64,000 bases of DNA, taken from contig NZ_BOMI01000065.1 in assembly GCF_016862115.1 (NCBI RefSeq), positions 1-64,000 of the forward strand. Reading direction: 5' to 3'. The DNA is from Paractinoplanes deccanensis (GTDB lineage: Bacteria > Actinomycetota > Actinomycetes > Mycobacteriales > Micromonosporaceae). This document shows positions 40,662 through 49,500 of this stretch, piece by piece. Positions within the stretch are counted from its first letter, which is position 1; every line of letters starts with the position of its first letter. The position numbers were made by a program, and so were the translations under genes. The notes beneath the pieces are model-generated. The model was not told the origin of the DNA. It worked only from the letters and a program-made list of their open reading frames with translations, and ran no database searches.

Positions 40662-42443
40662 CTAACGGGTCTCGCCGGCGCGCTCGCGGCGCAGGTGCTC
40701 GATCGCCCGGCGGGCCAGGTCGGTCTTCTCGGCCGCCAGGCCGGCGTACATCTGCTCGATCTTGTCGTCGGGCTGGAGCGGCGGCAGCAGCGGGATGGCG
40801 GGATCGACCACGGCGTGGATGACGGTGGGCCGGTCGGCGGCGAGCGCCGCCTCCCACGCGCCGGCGATCTCGGCGGGGTCGCGCACCTCGATGCCGCGCA
40901 GGCCCAGCAGCTCGGCGTAGCGGGCGTACGGCACCGGCGGCAGGTCCTGGGAGGCCGCGAACCGGGGCTCACCCTCCATCTCGCGCTGCTCCCAGCTGAC
41001 CTCGGCGAGATCGCCGTTGTCGAGCACGCAGACGGCGAAACGCGGGTCGGCCCAGTCGCGCCAGCGGGCGGCCACGGTGGCCAGCTCGGCGAGCCCGAGC
41101 ATCTGGAAGCCGCCGTCGCCGGCCAGCACCACCACCGGGCGGCCGGGCTCGTCGAGCTTCGCGGCCAGGCCGTACGGGATGCCGCAGCCCATCGAGGCGA
41201 GCGTGCTGGACAGGTGGGCGGGCACCCCCGCCGGCAGCCGCAGGTGCCGGGCGTACCAGTAGACGACCGACCCGACGTCGACCGCGACCCGCGCGTCGCC
41301 GGGCAGCCGGCCGGACAGCGAGCGGATCACGTGCTGCGGGTTGAGCGGCTCGGCGGCCGCCTCCGCCCGCGCCGAGGCGATCTCGTGCCAGCGCCGCACC
41401 CAGCCCTCGACCCGGCCGCGCCACTCGGCGCGCGGGGCCGGCTTGACGAGCTCCAGCAGCGCCCGCACGGTGAGGGCGGCGTCGCCCAGCAGCGGCACCT
41501 CGACCGGGTAGCGCACGCCGAGCCGCCGCCCGTCGATGTCGATCTGCACGGCGCGGGCCTGCCCGGGCGCGGGGTAGAACTCGGTCCACGGGTCGTTCGT
41601 GCCGACCAGCAGCAGGGTGTCGCACTCGCGCATCAGCTCGGCGCTCGCGGTCGTGCCCAGGTGGCCCATCACCCCGGTGTGATACGGCAGCTCCTCGTCC
41701 AGCACCGGCTTGCCGAGCAGCGACGCCGCCACGCCGGCCCCGAGCCGGTCGGCCAGCTCGGCGATCTCCGCCGCGGCACCGTACGCCCCCTGACCGACCA
41801 GGATCGCGACGCGCGCACCGGAGCTCAGCACCTCGGCCGCCTCGCGCAGGTCCTCCTCGCGCGGCAGCAGCCGGGCGGGGCGCAGGCCCGGGCCGGTCAC
41901 CACGACGCCGTGCTGGTGCTCGGTGGGGTCGGGAGCGGGCGCGGTCTGCACGTCGTGCGGCAGGATCACGCAGGTGGGGCTCCTGGTCGCGAGCGCGGCC
42001 CGGAACGCCCGGTCGAGCAGCATCGGCACCTGCTCCGCCGAGAAGGCGGTCTGCACGAACTGGGCGCAGACGTCACCGAAGAGCCGTTGCAGGTCGATCT
42101 CCTGCTGGTACGCGCTGCCGAGCACCGTCGACGCCTGCTGCCCGACGATCGCCACGACGGGCTGGCTGTCGAGTTTCGCGTCGTACAGCCCGTTGAGCAG
42201 GTGCACCGCGCCGGGCCCCTGGGTGGAGAGGCAGACGCCGGGCCCGCCCGCGTACTTGGCGTGCGCGACGGCCATGAACGCCGCGGCCTCCTCGTGACGG
42301 GCCTGCACGAAGGCCGGCTTGCCCGCGCGCCGCAGCGCGCCCATCACGCCGTCGATGCCGTCGCCGGAGTAGCCGAAGACGCGCTCGACGCCCCACGCCG
42401 ACAAGCGCTCCACCAGAAGATCGGAAACCGTTCGCTCGCCCAT
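40662..42443 (-). CDS. thiamine-pyrophosphate enzyme, pyruvate oxidase / acetolactate synthase-like
   Basis: A 593-residue enzyme with the three TPP-enzyme domains. The catalytic glutamate lies in QARHEEAAAFMAVAHAKY (Glu51) in the Pyr domain; the central domain (about 190-330) has a Rossmann-like cofactor site; the PP domain holds the TPP/Mg motif LAGDGGFQMLGLAELATV ... LDNGD. It is closest in feel to PoxB-type and 'TPP-requiring' proteins, which decarboxylate pyruvate to acetate and CO2 with FAD, or form acetolactate. A GTG two codons upstream is an alternative start. It lies just downstream of the GAF-ANTAR gene on the same strand. Confidence 0.87.
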   Translation of the reverse strand: MGERTVSDLLVERLSAWGVERVFGYSGDGIDGVMGALRRAGKPAFVQARHEEAAAFMAVAHAKYAGGPGVCLSTQGPGAVHLLNGLYDAKLDSQPVVAIVGQQASTVLGSAYQQEIDLQRLFGDVCAQFVQTAFSAEQVPMLLDRAFRAALATRSPTCVILPHDVQTAPAPDPTEHQHGVVVTGPGLRPARLLPREEDLREAAEVLSSGARVAILVGQGAYGAAAEIAELADRLGAGVAASLLGKPVLDEELPYHTGVMGHLGTTASAELMRECDTLLLVGTNDPWTEFYPAPGQARAVQIDIDGRRLGVRYPVEVPLLGDAALTVRALLELVKPAPRAEWRGRVEGWVRRWHEIASARAEAAAEPLNPQHVIRSLSGRLPGDARVAVDVGSVVYWYARHLRLPAGVPAHLSSTLASMGCGIPYGLAAKLDEPGRPVVVLAGDGGFQMLGLAELATVAARWRDWADPRFAVCVLDNGDLAEVSWEQREMEGEPRFAASQDLPPVPYARYAELLGLRGIEVRDPAEIAGAWEAALAADRPTVIHAVVDPAIPLLPPLQPDDKIEQMYAGLAAEKTDLARRAIEHLRRERAGETR

Positions 42444-42471
42444 GGGCACCGACTACCCCGCGGCGGGGCGC

Positions 42472-43176
42472 TCAATCGGGCAGGCGGCCGGTGTCCAAAA
42501 GGTACTGCGCCACCTCGGCGACCTTGCGGCGCCGGCTGCGGGCCGCGCTGCGCAGCAGGGTGAAGGCCTCCTCCGCGCCGGTCTCGTGCCGGGCCATCAG
42601 GTAGCCGACCGCCCGCTCGATGACGATGCGGTAGTCCAGCGCGTACTGGAGTTGCCCGGCCAGCTCGCCGGCCCGCTGGGCGGCGAGCGCGGTGCTCAGC
42701 GTCGACTCGACCAGGTCGCAGTAGCGCTGCAGCGCCGCGGCCTCGGTGTCGTCCCAGTCGTGCGGCCGGTCGAGGAAGACGTCCAGGGTGCCGACGGGCA
42801 CCCCGCCGAGGCGTACGGGCGCGCCGAGCACCGAGACGACGCCGTTGCGCAGGAACGTGTCGCGGATCTGCGGCCAGCGCTTGTCCTGGCTGAGGTCGTC
42901 GGTGTGGACGACCCGGTTGAGCACGAACGCCGTCACGCACGGGCCCTCGCCGGCGCTGCTCTGCGCCTCTTCCATGATCTTGCTGGGCGCGTTGCTCGCG
43001 GCCACGTAGTGCAGGCTGTTCTCCTCGTCGGCGACCATCAGGCCGCTGCCCGTCACGCCGAACAGGTCGACCGCGGCGTGCACGACGTCGGCCACCGCGC
43101 TCGGGATGTCGGCGCCGCCGACCCTCTCCAGCCGGCGCAGGCTGCTCGCGAGGACTTCCGGGTCGATGTTCGGCAT
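42472..43176 (-). CDS. GAF-ANTAR RNA-binding antitermination regulator
   Basis: A 234-residue cytoplasmic regulator. A GAF sensor (about 20-165, with GEGPCVTAFV and the APVRLGG strand) is followed by an ANTAR domain (about 168-225: YRIVIERAVGYLMARHETG ... EEAFTLLRSAARSRRRKV). ANTAR domains bind paired RNA hairpins to prevent transcription termination. GAF-ANTAR proteins are abundant in actinobacteria. The gene follows the other GAF gene by nine bases and precedes the TPP enzyme, forming a stress/signalling operon divergent from the sigma factor gene. Confidence 0.9.
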   Translation of the reverse strand: MPNIDPEVLASSLRRLERVGGADIPSAVADVVHAAVDLFGVTGSGLMVADEENSLHYVAASNAPSKIMEEAQSSAGEGPCVTAFVLNRVVHTDDLSQDKRWPQIRDTFLRNGVVSVLGAPVRLGGVPVGTLDVFLDRPHDWDDTEAAALQRYCDLVESTLSTALAAQRAGELAGQLQYALDYRIVIERAVGYLMARHETGAEEAFTLLRSAARSRRRKVAEVAQYLLDTGRLPD

Positions 43177-43185
43177 GGGCCATCC

Positions 43186-43707
43186 TCATCCCTGTGCGGT
43201 GGCCCCGAGCCGGAGCAGGGCCGAGATCACTCCCGCGTACGCCTCGGCGGCGCGAACGCTGTCGTCCTCCCACGCGTGCGGCCGCGAGCGCAGGGCGTTC
43301 AGGGTGCCGGCCACGATGGTGCCGACCAGCACCGGAACGGACAGTACCGCCCGGACGGCAGGCTCGCCCTCCTTGCGGAGCTCCGCCCAGACCGGGGCGT
43401 AGTCGTCGCTGGCGGCCAGATCGGGGACCGCGACGATGCCCGCGGTGCGCACGCAGTCGACGCCCGGGCCGCAGTCGAGCGTCTGCTGGGCGCGCTCCAG
43501 CGCCAGCCCGGCGGGCAGGGACGCGCCGGCCACCCGCAGCACGCCGGCCTCGTCGAGCAGCATGAGGCCCACCCCGTCGACGTGGATCATGTCGCGGGCG
43601 GCGGTCATCACCTGGTCGAGGCGCTGCTCCAGGGTGCGGCCGTCGGGCGCGCCGGCCGCACCGAGAGAATCCAGGCTGGCCGCGAGCGCGTTCTGGTCAA
43701 CTGGCAT
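43186..43707 (-). CDS. stand-alone GAF-domain sensor protein
   Basis: A 173-residue protein made of one GAF domain: a helix (LEQRLDQVMTAARDMIHVDG), strand GVGLMLLDEAG, then DCGPGVDCVRTAGIVAVPDL with two cysteines that resemble redox or ligand-binding positions, and AVRAVLSVPVLVGTIVAGTL. It lacks the ANTAR part of its neighbour, so it may act as a partner or as a decoy for it. The ATG is at 43707, 130 bases from the divergent sigma-STAS gene. Confidence 0.82.
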   Translation of the reverse strand: MPVDQNALAASLDSLGAAGAPDGRTLEQRLDQVMTAARDMIHVDGVGLMLLDEAGVLRVAGASLPAGLALERAQQTLDCGPGVDCVRTAGIVAVPDLAASDDYAPVWAELRKEGEPAVRAVLSVPVLVGTIVAGTLNALRSRPHAWEDDSVRAAEAYAGVISALLRLGATAQG

Positions 43708-43748
43708 GGCCGTCTGGCTTCCCGGCCCGATCCCGGGCAAACCTCCAC

Positions 43749-43773
43749 GTTTGAGCGGCTGCCCGGTGGGAAA
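43749..43773 (+). promoter_or_regulatory. SigB/SigF-type promoter upstream of the sigma-STAS gene
   Basis: GTTT at 43749-43752 and GGGAAA at 43768-43773 are separated by 15 bases. This fits the GTTT-N14-17-GGG(T/A)A pattern recognised by general-stress sigma factors of the SigB/SigF group in actinobacteria. It lies 64 bases before the GTG of a gene encoding just such a factor, so autoregulation is likely. Not experimentally shown. Confidence 0.55.
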
Positions 43774-43837
43774 CTGAGGGCACGCTGGTCGAAAACCCTC
43801 CGCCCTGTGTCCGCGGATTGACACCGGAGGAGAACGC

Positions 43838-44953
43838 GTGCCCGCGGACACCCAGCTCGACAACCTCGACGAGTTCGCCGAGAAGTACGCCGCCGAACGC
43901 GACGCCGCCGACGAGTCGCACGCGCGCCGGCTGCGCGACGCGGCCATCGAGAAGCTGATGCCCCTCGCCGACCGTCTGGCCCGCCGCTACCGCCACGGCT
44001 CGCAGCCCGCCGACGACGTCACCCAGGTGGCCCGGCTGGGCCTGGTCAAGGCGGTGGAGCGCTACGACCCGGGGCGGGGCTCCTTCACCGCGTACGCGAT
44101 CTCGGTCATCACCGGCGAGATCAAGCGGCACTTCCGGGACAACGGCTGGAACGTGCACGTCCCCCGCCGCCTCCAGGAGCTGGCGCTGGCGGTCAACCGG
44201 GCGCGGCAGGATCTGGCGGCGGAGCTGGGCCGGTGGCCGACCGAGCGGGAGATGGCCGAGCGGTGCGGCGTCGGCCTTCAGGACGTACGGGACGCGCTGG
44301 TCAGCGGCGCCGGCTATCGCGCCGTCTCGCTCAGCCGGCCCGTCGGCGAGGGCACCGGCGAGTTCGTGGACCTGTTCGGCGAGCCGGACAGCGCGATGGA
44401 GACGGTGCCCGACCGGCTGAGCCTGGCCGGCCTGCTCGGCCGGATGCCGGCGCGGGAACGGCACATCCTCGCGCTGCGCTTCCACGGCAACAAGACCCAA
44501 CAGGAGATCGGCGAGGAGCTGGGCATCTCGCAGATGCACGTCTCCCGGCTGCTGAGCCGCGCCCTCGGCTGGCTGCGCGAGGCGATGCTCACCGACGGCG
44601 TGCCGCCCTGGCCGGGCGAGACCGACGAGGACGAGCGGCTCACGGTGGTGCCCGAGTTGCGCTCCGCCGGCCGTACGCGGGTGCGCGTCATCGGCGAGAT
44701 CGACCGCGACACCGCACCCCGCCTGCGCACCGGCGTGCAGCCGGTGCTGACCCGCGTGGGCCCGGGCGAGACGGTCACGCTGGACCTGACCCGGGTCCCC
44801 CTGCTCGACGCGGCCGGCGTCGCGGCCCTGCTGGCCCTGCACCGCCTGGCCCGCGGCCGCCAGGTCCGGCTCACCATCGCCGGGGCGCAGCCCTTCGTCC
44901 GGCGGGTCGCCGAGATCGCGGGCCTCATGCCGCCCCGGGTCACGCCGGGCTGA
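43838..44953 (+). CDS. SigB/SigF-type sigma factor fused to a C-terminal STAS domain
   Basis: A 371-residue protein. Residues ~38-110 are sigma region 2 (LARRYRHGSQPADDVTQVAR ... GSFTAYAISVITGEIKRHFRD), region 3 follows (HVPRRLQELALAVN) and region 4 (about 205-250) has QQEIGEELGISQMHVSRLLS. From about 270 a STAS domain is appended (RTRVRVIGEIDRDTAPRLRT ... LLDAAGVAALLALHRLA), the fold of anti-anti-sigma factors; it keeps a serine-free LLDAAGV where partners are usually phosphorylated at serine. The GTG start follows GGAGGAG. A self-type promoter lies upstream. The fusion may bypass or titrate its own anti-sigma factor. Confidence 0.9.
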   Translation: MPADTQLDNLDEFAEKYAAERDAADESHARRLRDAAIEKLMPLADRLARRYRHGSQPADDVTQVARLGLVKAVERYDPGRGSFTAYAISVITGEIKRHFRDNGWNVHVPRRLQELALAVNRARQDLAAELGRWPTEREMAERCGVGLQDVRDALVSGAGYRAVSLSRPVGEGTGEFVDLFGEPDSAMETVPDRLSLAGLLGRMPARERHILALRFHGNKTQQEIGEELGISQMHVSRLLSRALGWLREAMLTDGVPPWPGETDEDERLTVVPELRSAGRTRVRVIGEIDRDTAPRLRTGVQPVLTRVGPGETVTLDLTRVPLLDAAGVAALLALHRLARGRQVRLTIAGAQPFVRRVAEIAGLMPPRVTPG

Positions 44954-45698
44954 CCTCGCCGGGCAGGCGCAGGTGGGGGCCGCCGACCTGCATGCCGAGG
45001 GGCTCGGCACGGCCGCGGGGCTCCTCCCACTCCTCCTGGCGGCCGAGGGCGGTCAGGTCCAGGTAGCGGTATCCGTTGTGAAACTCCTCGATGCCCCGGC
45101 CGAAGGTCGAATAGGTGTGGAAGACGTCGTCGTCTACCCGCAGGAACGCGGAGATGCCGGGCATCTCGGTGCCGCGCATGTCGGCGGTCCAGGGGCCGCC
45201 GGTCCACGGGACGGTCAATTCCTCGCCGGTGCGGAAGTGGAGCACGACCGGGGCGACGCGGTCGTCGAGGGTGGCGTGGAAGTCGTAGTTGAAGTCGCTG
45301 CCGTGCGACGAGTACCAGGGAAAGGTCCACCCCATGCGGTCGCGGAACGCGGCGATCTCGTCGTACGGCGCCCGGGAGACGGCCACCAGCGTGGTGCCGC
45401 GGTCGTGCAGCTGGCGCAGGCCGCTGATGCCGTCGGCGGCCGACGCGCAGCTGGGGCACATGTGGTCGGTGAACATGAAATGGTGCATGACGAGCTGGCG
45501 GCGCCCGTCGAACAGGTCGAGCAGGCTCGCCGTGCCGTCCGGGCCCTCGAAGGCGTACGCCTTGTCGATCCTGACCATCGGCAGGCGGCGGCGGTCGGCG
45601 TTGAGGCGGTCGCGGGCCTTGGTGAGCTCCTTCTCGCGGGCCAGCAGCTCCAGGCGCGCGGCGAGCCACTGTTCGCGTGAGACGATCTCGGGGTTCAT
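44940..45698 (-). CDS. DUF899 thioredoxin-fold protein
   Basis: A 252-residue protein of the DUF899 family (thioredoxin/AhpC-like). Marks are VSREQWLAARLELLAREKEL at the start, the redox-like HMCPSCASAADG (two cysteines) and the repeated aromatic strands GWTFPWYSSHGSDFNYDFH. Often found beside ArsR-SRPBCC pairs, as here. Its ATG overlaps the ArsR stop (ATGA). The 3' end overlaps the convergent sigma-STAS gene by 14 bases. Activity unknown; possibly a dithiol oxidoreductase. Confidence 0.87.
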   Translation of the reverse strand: MNPEIVSREQWLAARLELLAREKELTKARDRLNADRRRLPMVRIDKAYAFEGPDGTASLLDLFDGRRQLVMHHFMFTDHMCPSCASAADGISGLRQLHDRGTTLVAVSRAPYDEIAAFRDRMGWTFPWYSSHGSDFNYDFHATLDDRVAPVVLHFRTGEELTVPWTGGPWTADMRGTEMPGISAFLRVDDDVFHTYSTFGRGIEEFHNGYRYLDLTALGRQEEWEEPRGRAEPLGMQVGGPHLRLPGEVSPA

Positions 45699-46024
45699 CG
45701 CAGGGTCTCCTTCAGGGTGGCCAGCGGGCCGTCCCAGTCGCGGGCGAGCGCGGCGAGGAACTGCTGGGCCACCTTCATCGGTGCGGAGTTGACGCGGTAT
45801 CGGACGCGCCGCCGCTCACCCGGCTCGGCGATGACCAGTTCGGCCTCGGCGAGCAGGGTGAGGTGCTTGGCGATGGCCTGCCGGCTGATCGGCAGGCGGG
45901 CGGCCAGGTCGGTCGCGGTGGCGGGGCCGCCGGCGGCCAGCGCCGCGACGATCTCGCGGCGGGTCGGGTCGGCCAGTGCGGTGAAGACCTCCTGCGCGAC
46001 CGCCTCCGGGTCAGAGGCGGCCAT
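45695..46024 (-). CDS. ArsR-family repressor
   Basis: A 109-residue winged-helix regulator: EVFTALADPTRREIVAALAA (helices 1-2) and ATDLAARLPISRQAIAKHLT (recognition region), followed by the wing EPGERRRVRYRVN. No cysteine metal site is present, as in the ArsR regulators that accompany SRPBCC proteins. It overlaps the SRPBCC gene by 14 bases and DUF899 by four bases, giving a tightly coupled three-gene operon. It probably binds the two palindromes ahead of the operon. Confidence 0.9.
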   Translation of the reverse strand: MAASDPEAVAQEVFTALADPTRREIVAALAAGGPATATDLAARLPISRQAIAKHLTLLAEAELVIAEPGERRRVRYRVNSAPMKVAQQFLAALARDWDGPLATLKETLR

Positions 46025-46445
46025 CGAGGTACGCGACCAGCTCGCCCAGCTCGCTCGTCCAGCCGCCGGTGTTGCCGTCGAACGCCGTCTTGTGCGCGTC
46101 GCCGGGCAGCTGGGCGAAGCCGCTCTCCACCATGGTCAGCGTGGTGCCGTCGCCCGCGGCCTCGAGGGTGAACTCCACATAGGTGCGCCGCGGGTCGCCC
46201 TCGGGCAGGCCGTAGATGGACCACGTGTAGCCGAGCACGTGCGGCGGCTCGAGCCGCTCGATGGTGAGCGTGGCCGCGTCGCCGCTCGACCAGGCGAGCT
46301 TGATGAGCCCGCCGACGCGCAGGTCGACCTCGGCGCTGTTGCCGAACCAGGTGCCCAGGCCCTGGGCGGTGGTCAGCGCCTCCCACACCCGCGGGACGGG
46401 CTGGGCCAGCTCGAGGGTGCGCTCGATCCGATCGGGGAATGCCAT
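46011..46445 (-). CDS. SRPBCC / AHSA1-like ligand-binding protein
   Basis: A 144-residue START-fold protein: it begins with DRIERTLELAQPVPRVWEAL and has GTWFGNSAEVDLRVGGLIKL, the standard AHSA1-type first half; GWTSELGELVAYLDG is the C-terminal lid helix. First gene of the SRPBCC-ArsR-DUF899 operon. In such operons the SRPBCC protein may bind the inducing small molecule. ATG at 46445 lies 11 bases downstream of the operator on the minus strand. Confidence 0.9.
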   Translation of the reverse strand: MAFPDRIERTLELAQPVPRVWEALTTAQGLGTWFGNSAEVDLRVGGLIKLAWSSGDAATLTIERLEPPHVLGYTWSIYGLPEGDPRRTYVEFTLEAAGDGTTLTMVESGFAQLPGDAHKTAFDGNTGGWTSELGELVAYLDGRL

Positions 46446-46455
46446 CGTCGCCTCC

Positions 46456-46504
46456 TATAGCAACCAGTTGGTTGCTATAGACGTTATAGCAACCGACTGG
46501 TTGC
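46456..46504. promoter_or_regulatory. two palindromic operators of the SRPBCC-ArsR-DUF899 operon
   Basis: The first, at 46456-46479, is TATAGCAACCA-GT-TGGTTGCTATA, a perfect inverted repeat with 11-base arms. The second, at 46489-46504, is GCAACC-GACT-GGTTGC. Both share the GCAACC/GGTTGC core; their centres are about 29 bases apart. The location just before the operon makes them probable ArsR sites. The second site overlaps the 3' end of the histidine kinase gene. Confidence 0.82.
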
Positions 46505-49500
46505 GTCCAGGGGTAGCGTGATGACAAACAGCGAACCGCCCTGCGGGGCCGGCTCGTAGCCGAGGTCGCCGCCGTTGGCGCGGGCCAGCTCCCGGACGAT
46601 GTAGAGGCCCAGGCCGGTGCCCTTGACCGTGCGGGCGGTGCACTCGGCGCGGGCGAAGCGGCTGAACAGGTGGGGCCGCAGCTCCTCCGGCACGCCGGGC
46701 CCGTTGTCGTGCACCACGATGCGGGCCGTCGAGCCCCGGGCCTCGGCGGTCAGCGCGGTGGCGCCGCCGCCGTACTTCGCGGCGTTCGAGATCAGGTTGG
46801 TCAGCATCTGGCTGAGATGGCCCGGCTGCACCGACGCGACCAGCCCCTCGGGGCACTCCAGGCGCACCCGGGCCCGGCTCGACACCCCGAAGCGGTCCAT
46901 GGCGCGCACCCCGGGATCGGGCGCGGTGAGCACCGCCTCCAGGTGCGAGCGGACGTCGACCGGCTCGGGAGCCGCGGTCAGCTTGCCGGCGTCGACGGTC
47001 ACCATCGCCAGCACCTCCCGGACGATGCCGTCGAGCAGGTGGGCGTTGCGGTCGACGGCCTGCAGCATCGCGCGCTGGCGCTCGGCGGGCAGCACGTCCC
47101 AGGCGTCGGTGAGCGTCTCGGTGTAGCCCAGGATCGACGACAGCGGGTTGCCGATCTCGTGGCCGAGCATGCCGATCAGGTCCTGCTTGAGCTGGTTGGC
47201 TGCCTCCAGCTGCTGGTTGCGCTCGGCCAGGTCGGCGATCGCGGCGTCGCGGGCCCGCTCGGCCTCGCGGCTCGCCGTGATATCGGTGTTGAGCGAGAGG
47301 ATGGCGACCGGGTTGCCCTCCGAGTCGTACTGCACGGCCTTGCGGGACAGCACCGTCAGCCGGCGGCCGTCGGCGCGCCGGTGCTCGATCGTGCCGGCCC
47401 ACAGCCCGTCGCGCAGCAGCGTCTCGGTGACCGACTCGCGGTTCTCCCCGCCCGTCCACTCGGTGCCGAGCAGGCGGTCCAGCACCTGGCCGATCGCGGT
47501 CTCCGCCGGCCAGCCGTAGACGCGCTCCGCGGCCGGGTTCCAGTAGAGGACGTGCCCGGTCAGGTCGCGCACGATGACCGCGTCCTGGGTGAGGTCGAGC
47601 AGCTGGGCACGCTGGCGGAGCTGCTCGTCGATCGCCCGGCGCGCGGTCACGTCCTGCACCTGCGTGACCAGGTAGAGCGGGCGGCCGGCCTCGTCCCGTA
47701 CCACCGTGCCGTGGATCTGCACCCAGACGGTGTGGCCGCCGGCGTGCCGGTAGCGCTCGGAGACCTTGACCGTGTCGGCGTCGCCGCCGCTGAGCTCCAG
47801 CAGGTGACGGTCGGTCTCGGCGTGGCTCGCCGGGTGGTGCAGGTGGTGCACCAGCCGGCCGGTGAGCTCGACGGCGGAATAGCCGGTGATGGCCGCCATG
47901 GCGGAGTTGGCCTGGAGCACGGTGCCGAGGCTCTCCGGCATCAGGCTGATCAGCAGCATGCCGAGCGGGCTGTTGTCGAACGCCGAGCGGAAGCGCGCCT
48001 CGCTGTGCTGGAGCAGGGCCACCGCCTCGGCGTGCCGCAGCACACCGGCGAGCGCGTCGGCGAGCAGGGTCAGCTGCTGCGCGTCGGCGTCGTCGAAGGC
48101 GTACGGCCGCCCGCTGGAGACCGTGAGGACGCCCAGCGGCTCGCCGTCGACCAGCAACGGCGCGCTGACCAGCGAGCGCATCCCGAGCTCCTGGCACATC
48201 TCCCGCTGCACCCGCGGATCGGTAGCGGTGTCGTCGGACCGCAGGGTCTTGCGCGTCCGGACGACCAGGCCGGCCAGCGACCCGTCGATCGGCGCCGCGA
48301 AGAGCTCCCGGTTCGCCAGCGAGCCCGCCCCGGCGGCGTCGCGCAGCACCGTGCCGTCGACGAGCCCGACCACGCAGCCGTCACCGGCGATCGCCGTCAG
48401 GGTGCGCTCGGCGAGCAGGCGCAGGGCCTTGCCCCGGTCGGAGGCGGCCGCGGCCACCTCGCGCTGGATGCTGATCGTGGTGCGCAGGCGGTACGTCTCG
48501 CGCGCCGCCTGCGCGTCGGCCTGGTCCTGGCTGCGCCGCTCCACGTCGATGTCGACCATCTGCAGCAGGAAGTGCAGCGGGCGGCCGTCGTCGTCGCGCA
48601 GCAGCACGGCCGAGAGCATGCACCACACCCACGACCCGTCCTTGCGGATGTAGCGCTTCTGCAGGCGGATGCTGTGCGCCTCCCCGGCGATCATCCGGGT
48701 GACCATGTCGAGCGTCGCGTCCAAATCGGCCGGATGGATGATCGAGTGGTAGTTGCCGGCGAGCAGCTCGTCCGGCTCGTAGCCGGTGATCGCCGCGACG
48801 GCGTTGTTGACGCGCAGCCACGAGCCGTCGAGCCCGACCAGGGCCACGCCGATCGGCGACGACTCGACCATCGAGCGGAAGCGGGCCTCGACGCGGTCCG
48901 CGCTCACGGCGCCGGCGGTGTCCAGCCGCGCCTGGGCACGGGCCTCGCGGGCGCGGTTCTCGGTCTCCGCCAGCCGGGCGGCCAGCTCGCACTCGGCGGC
49001 CGCGGCCAGGTCCTCGAGGGTCGACAGCTCGTCGGCCGTCCACTCGCGGGGAACGACGTCGACGACGCAGAAGGCGCCGAGCGTCTCGCCGCGCGGCGAC
49101 CGCAGCGGGAAGCCCGCGTACGCGGCAACGCCCAGCTCGGTGACCGCGGCGCGGTCGCGGACGCGGCCGTCCGACCGGGCGTCGGTGACGATGAGCGGCG
49201 CGTCCGACTCCACCACGTGCCGGCAGGGTGCGTGCGCCAGCGGGCTGTCCGGCCGCTCGTCGCGCCGCTCGCCCACGGCCCGCTGTGCGGGCACACCCGC
49301 CGGGCCGAGCTCGCTTTCCCGCGTGGGCACGCCCGCCGGGCCGAGTTCGCTTTCCCGCGTGGGCACGCCCACCGTGCTCAGGAAGACCTGGCGGCTGTCG
49401 CCGATCAGCGAGATCGCGGCGACCGGGGCACCGGCCAGGCGCGCGGCCAGCCGGGTGAGCCGATCGAGCACGGGGGTGCCGTGCGACGGGCCGTTCATCA

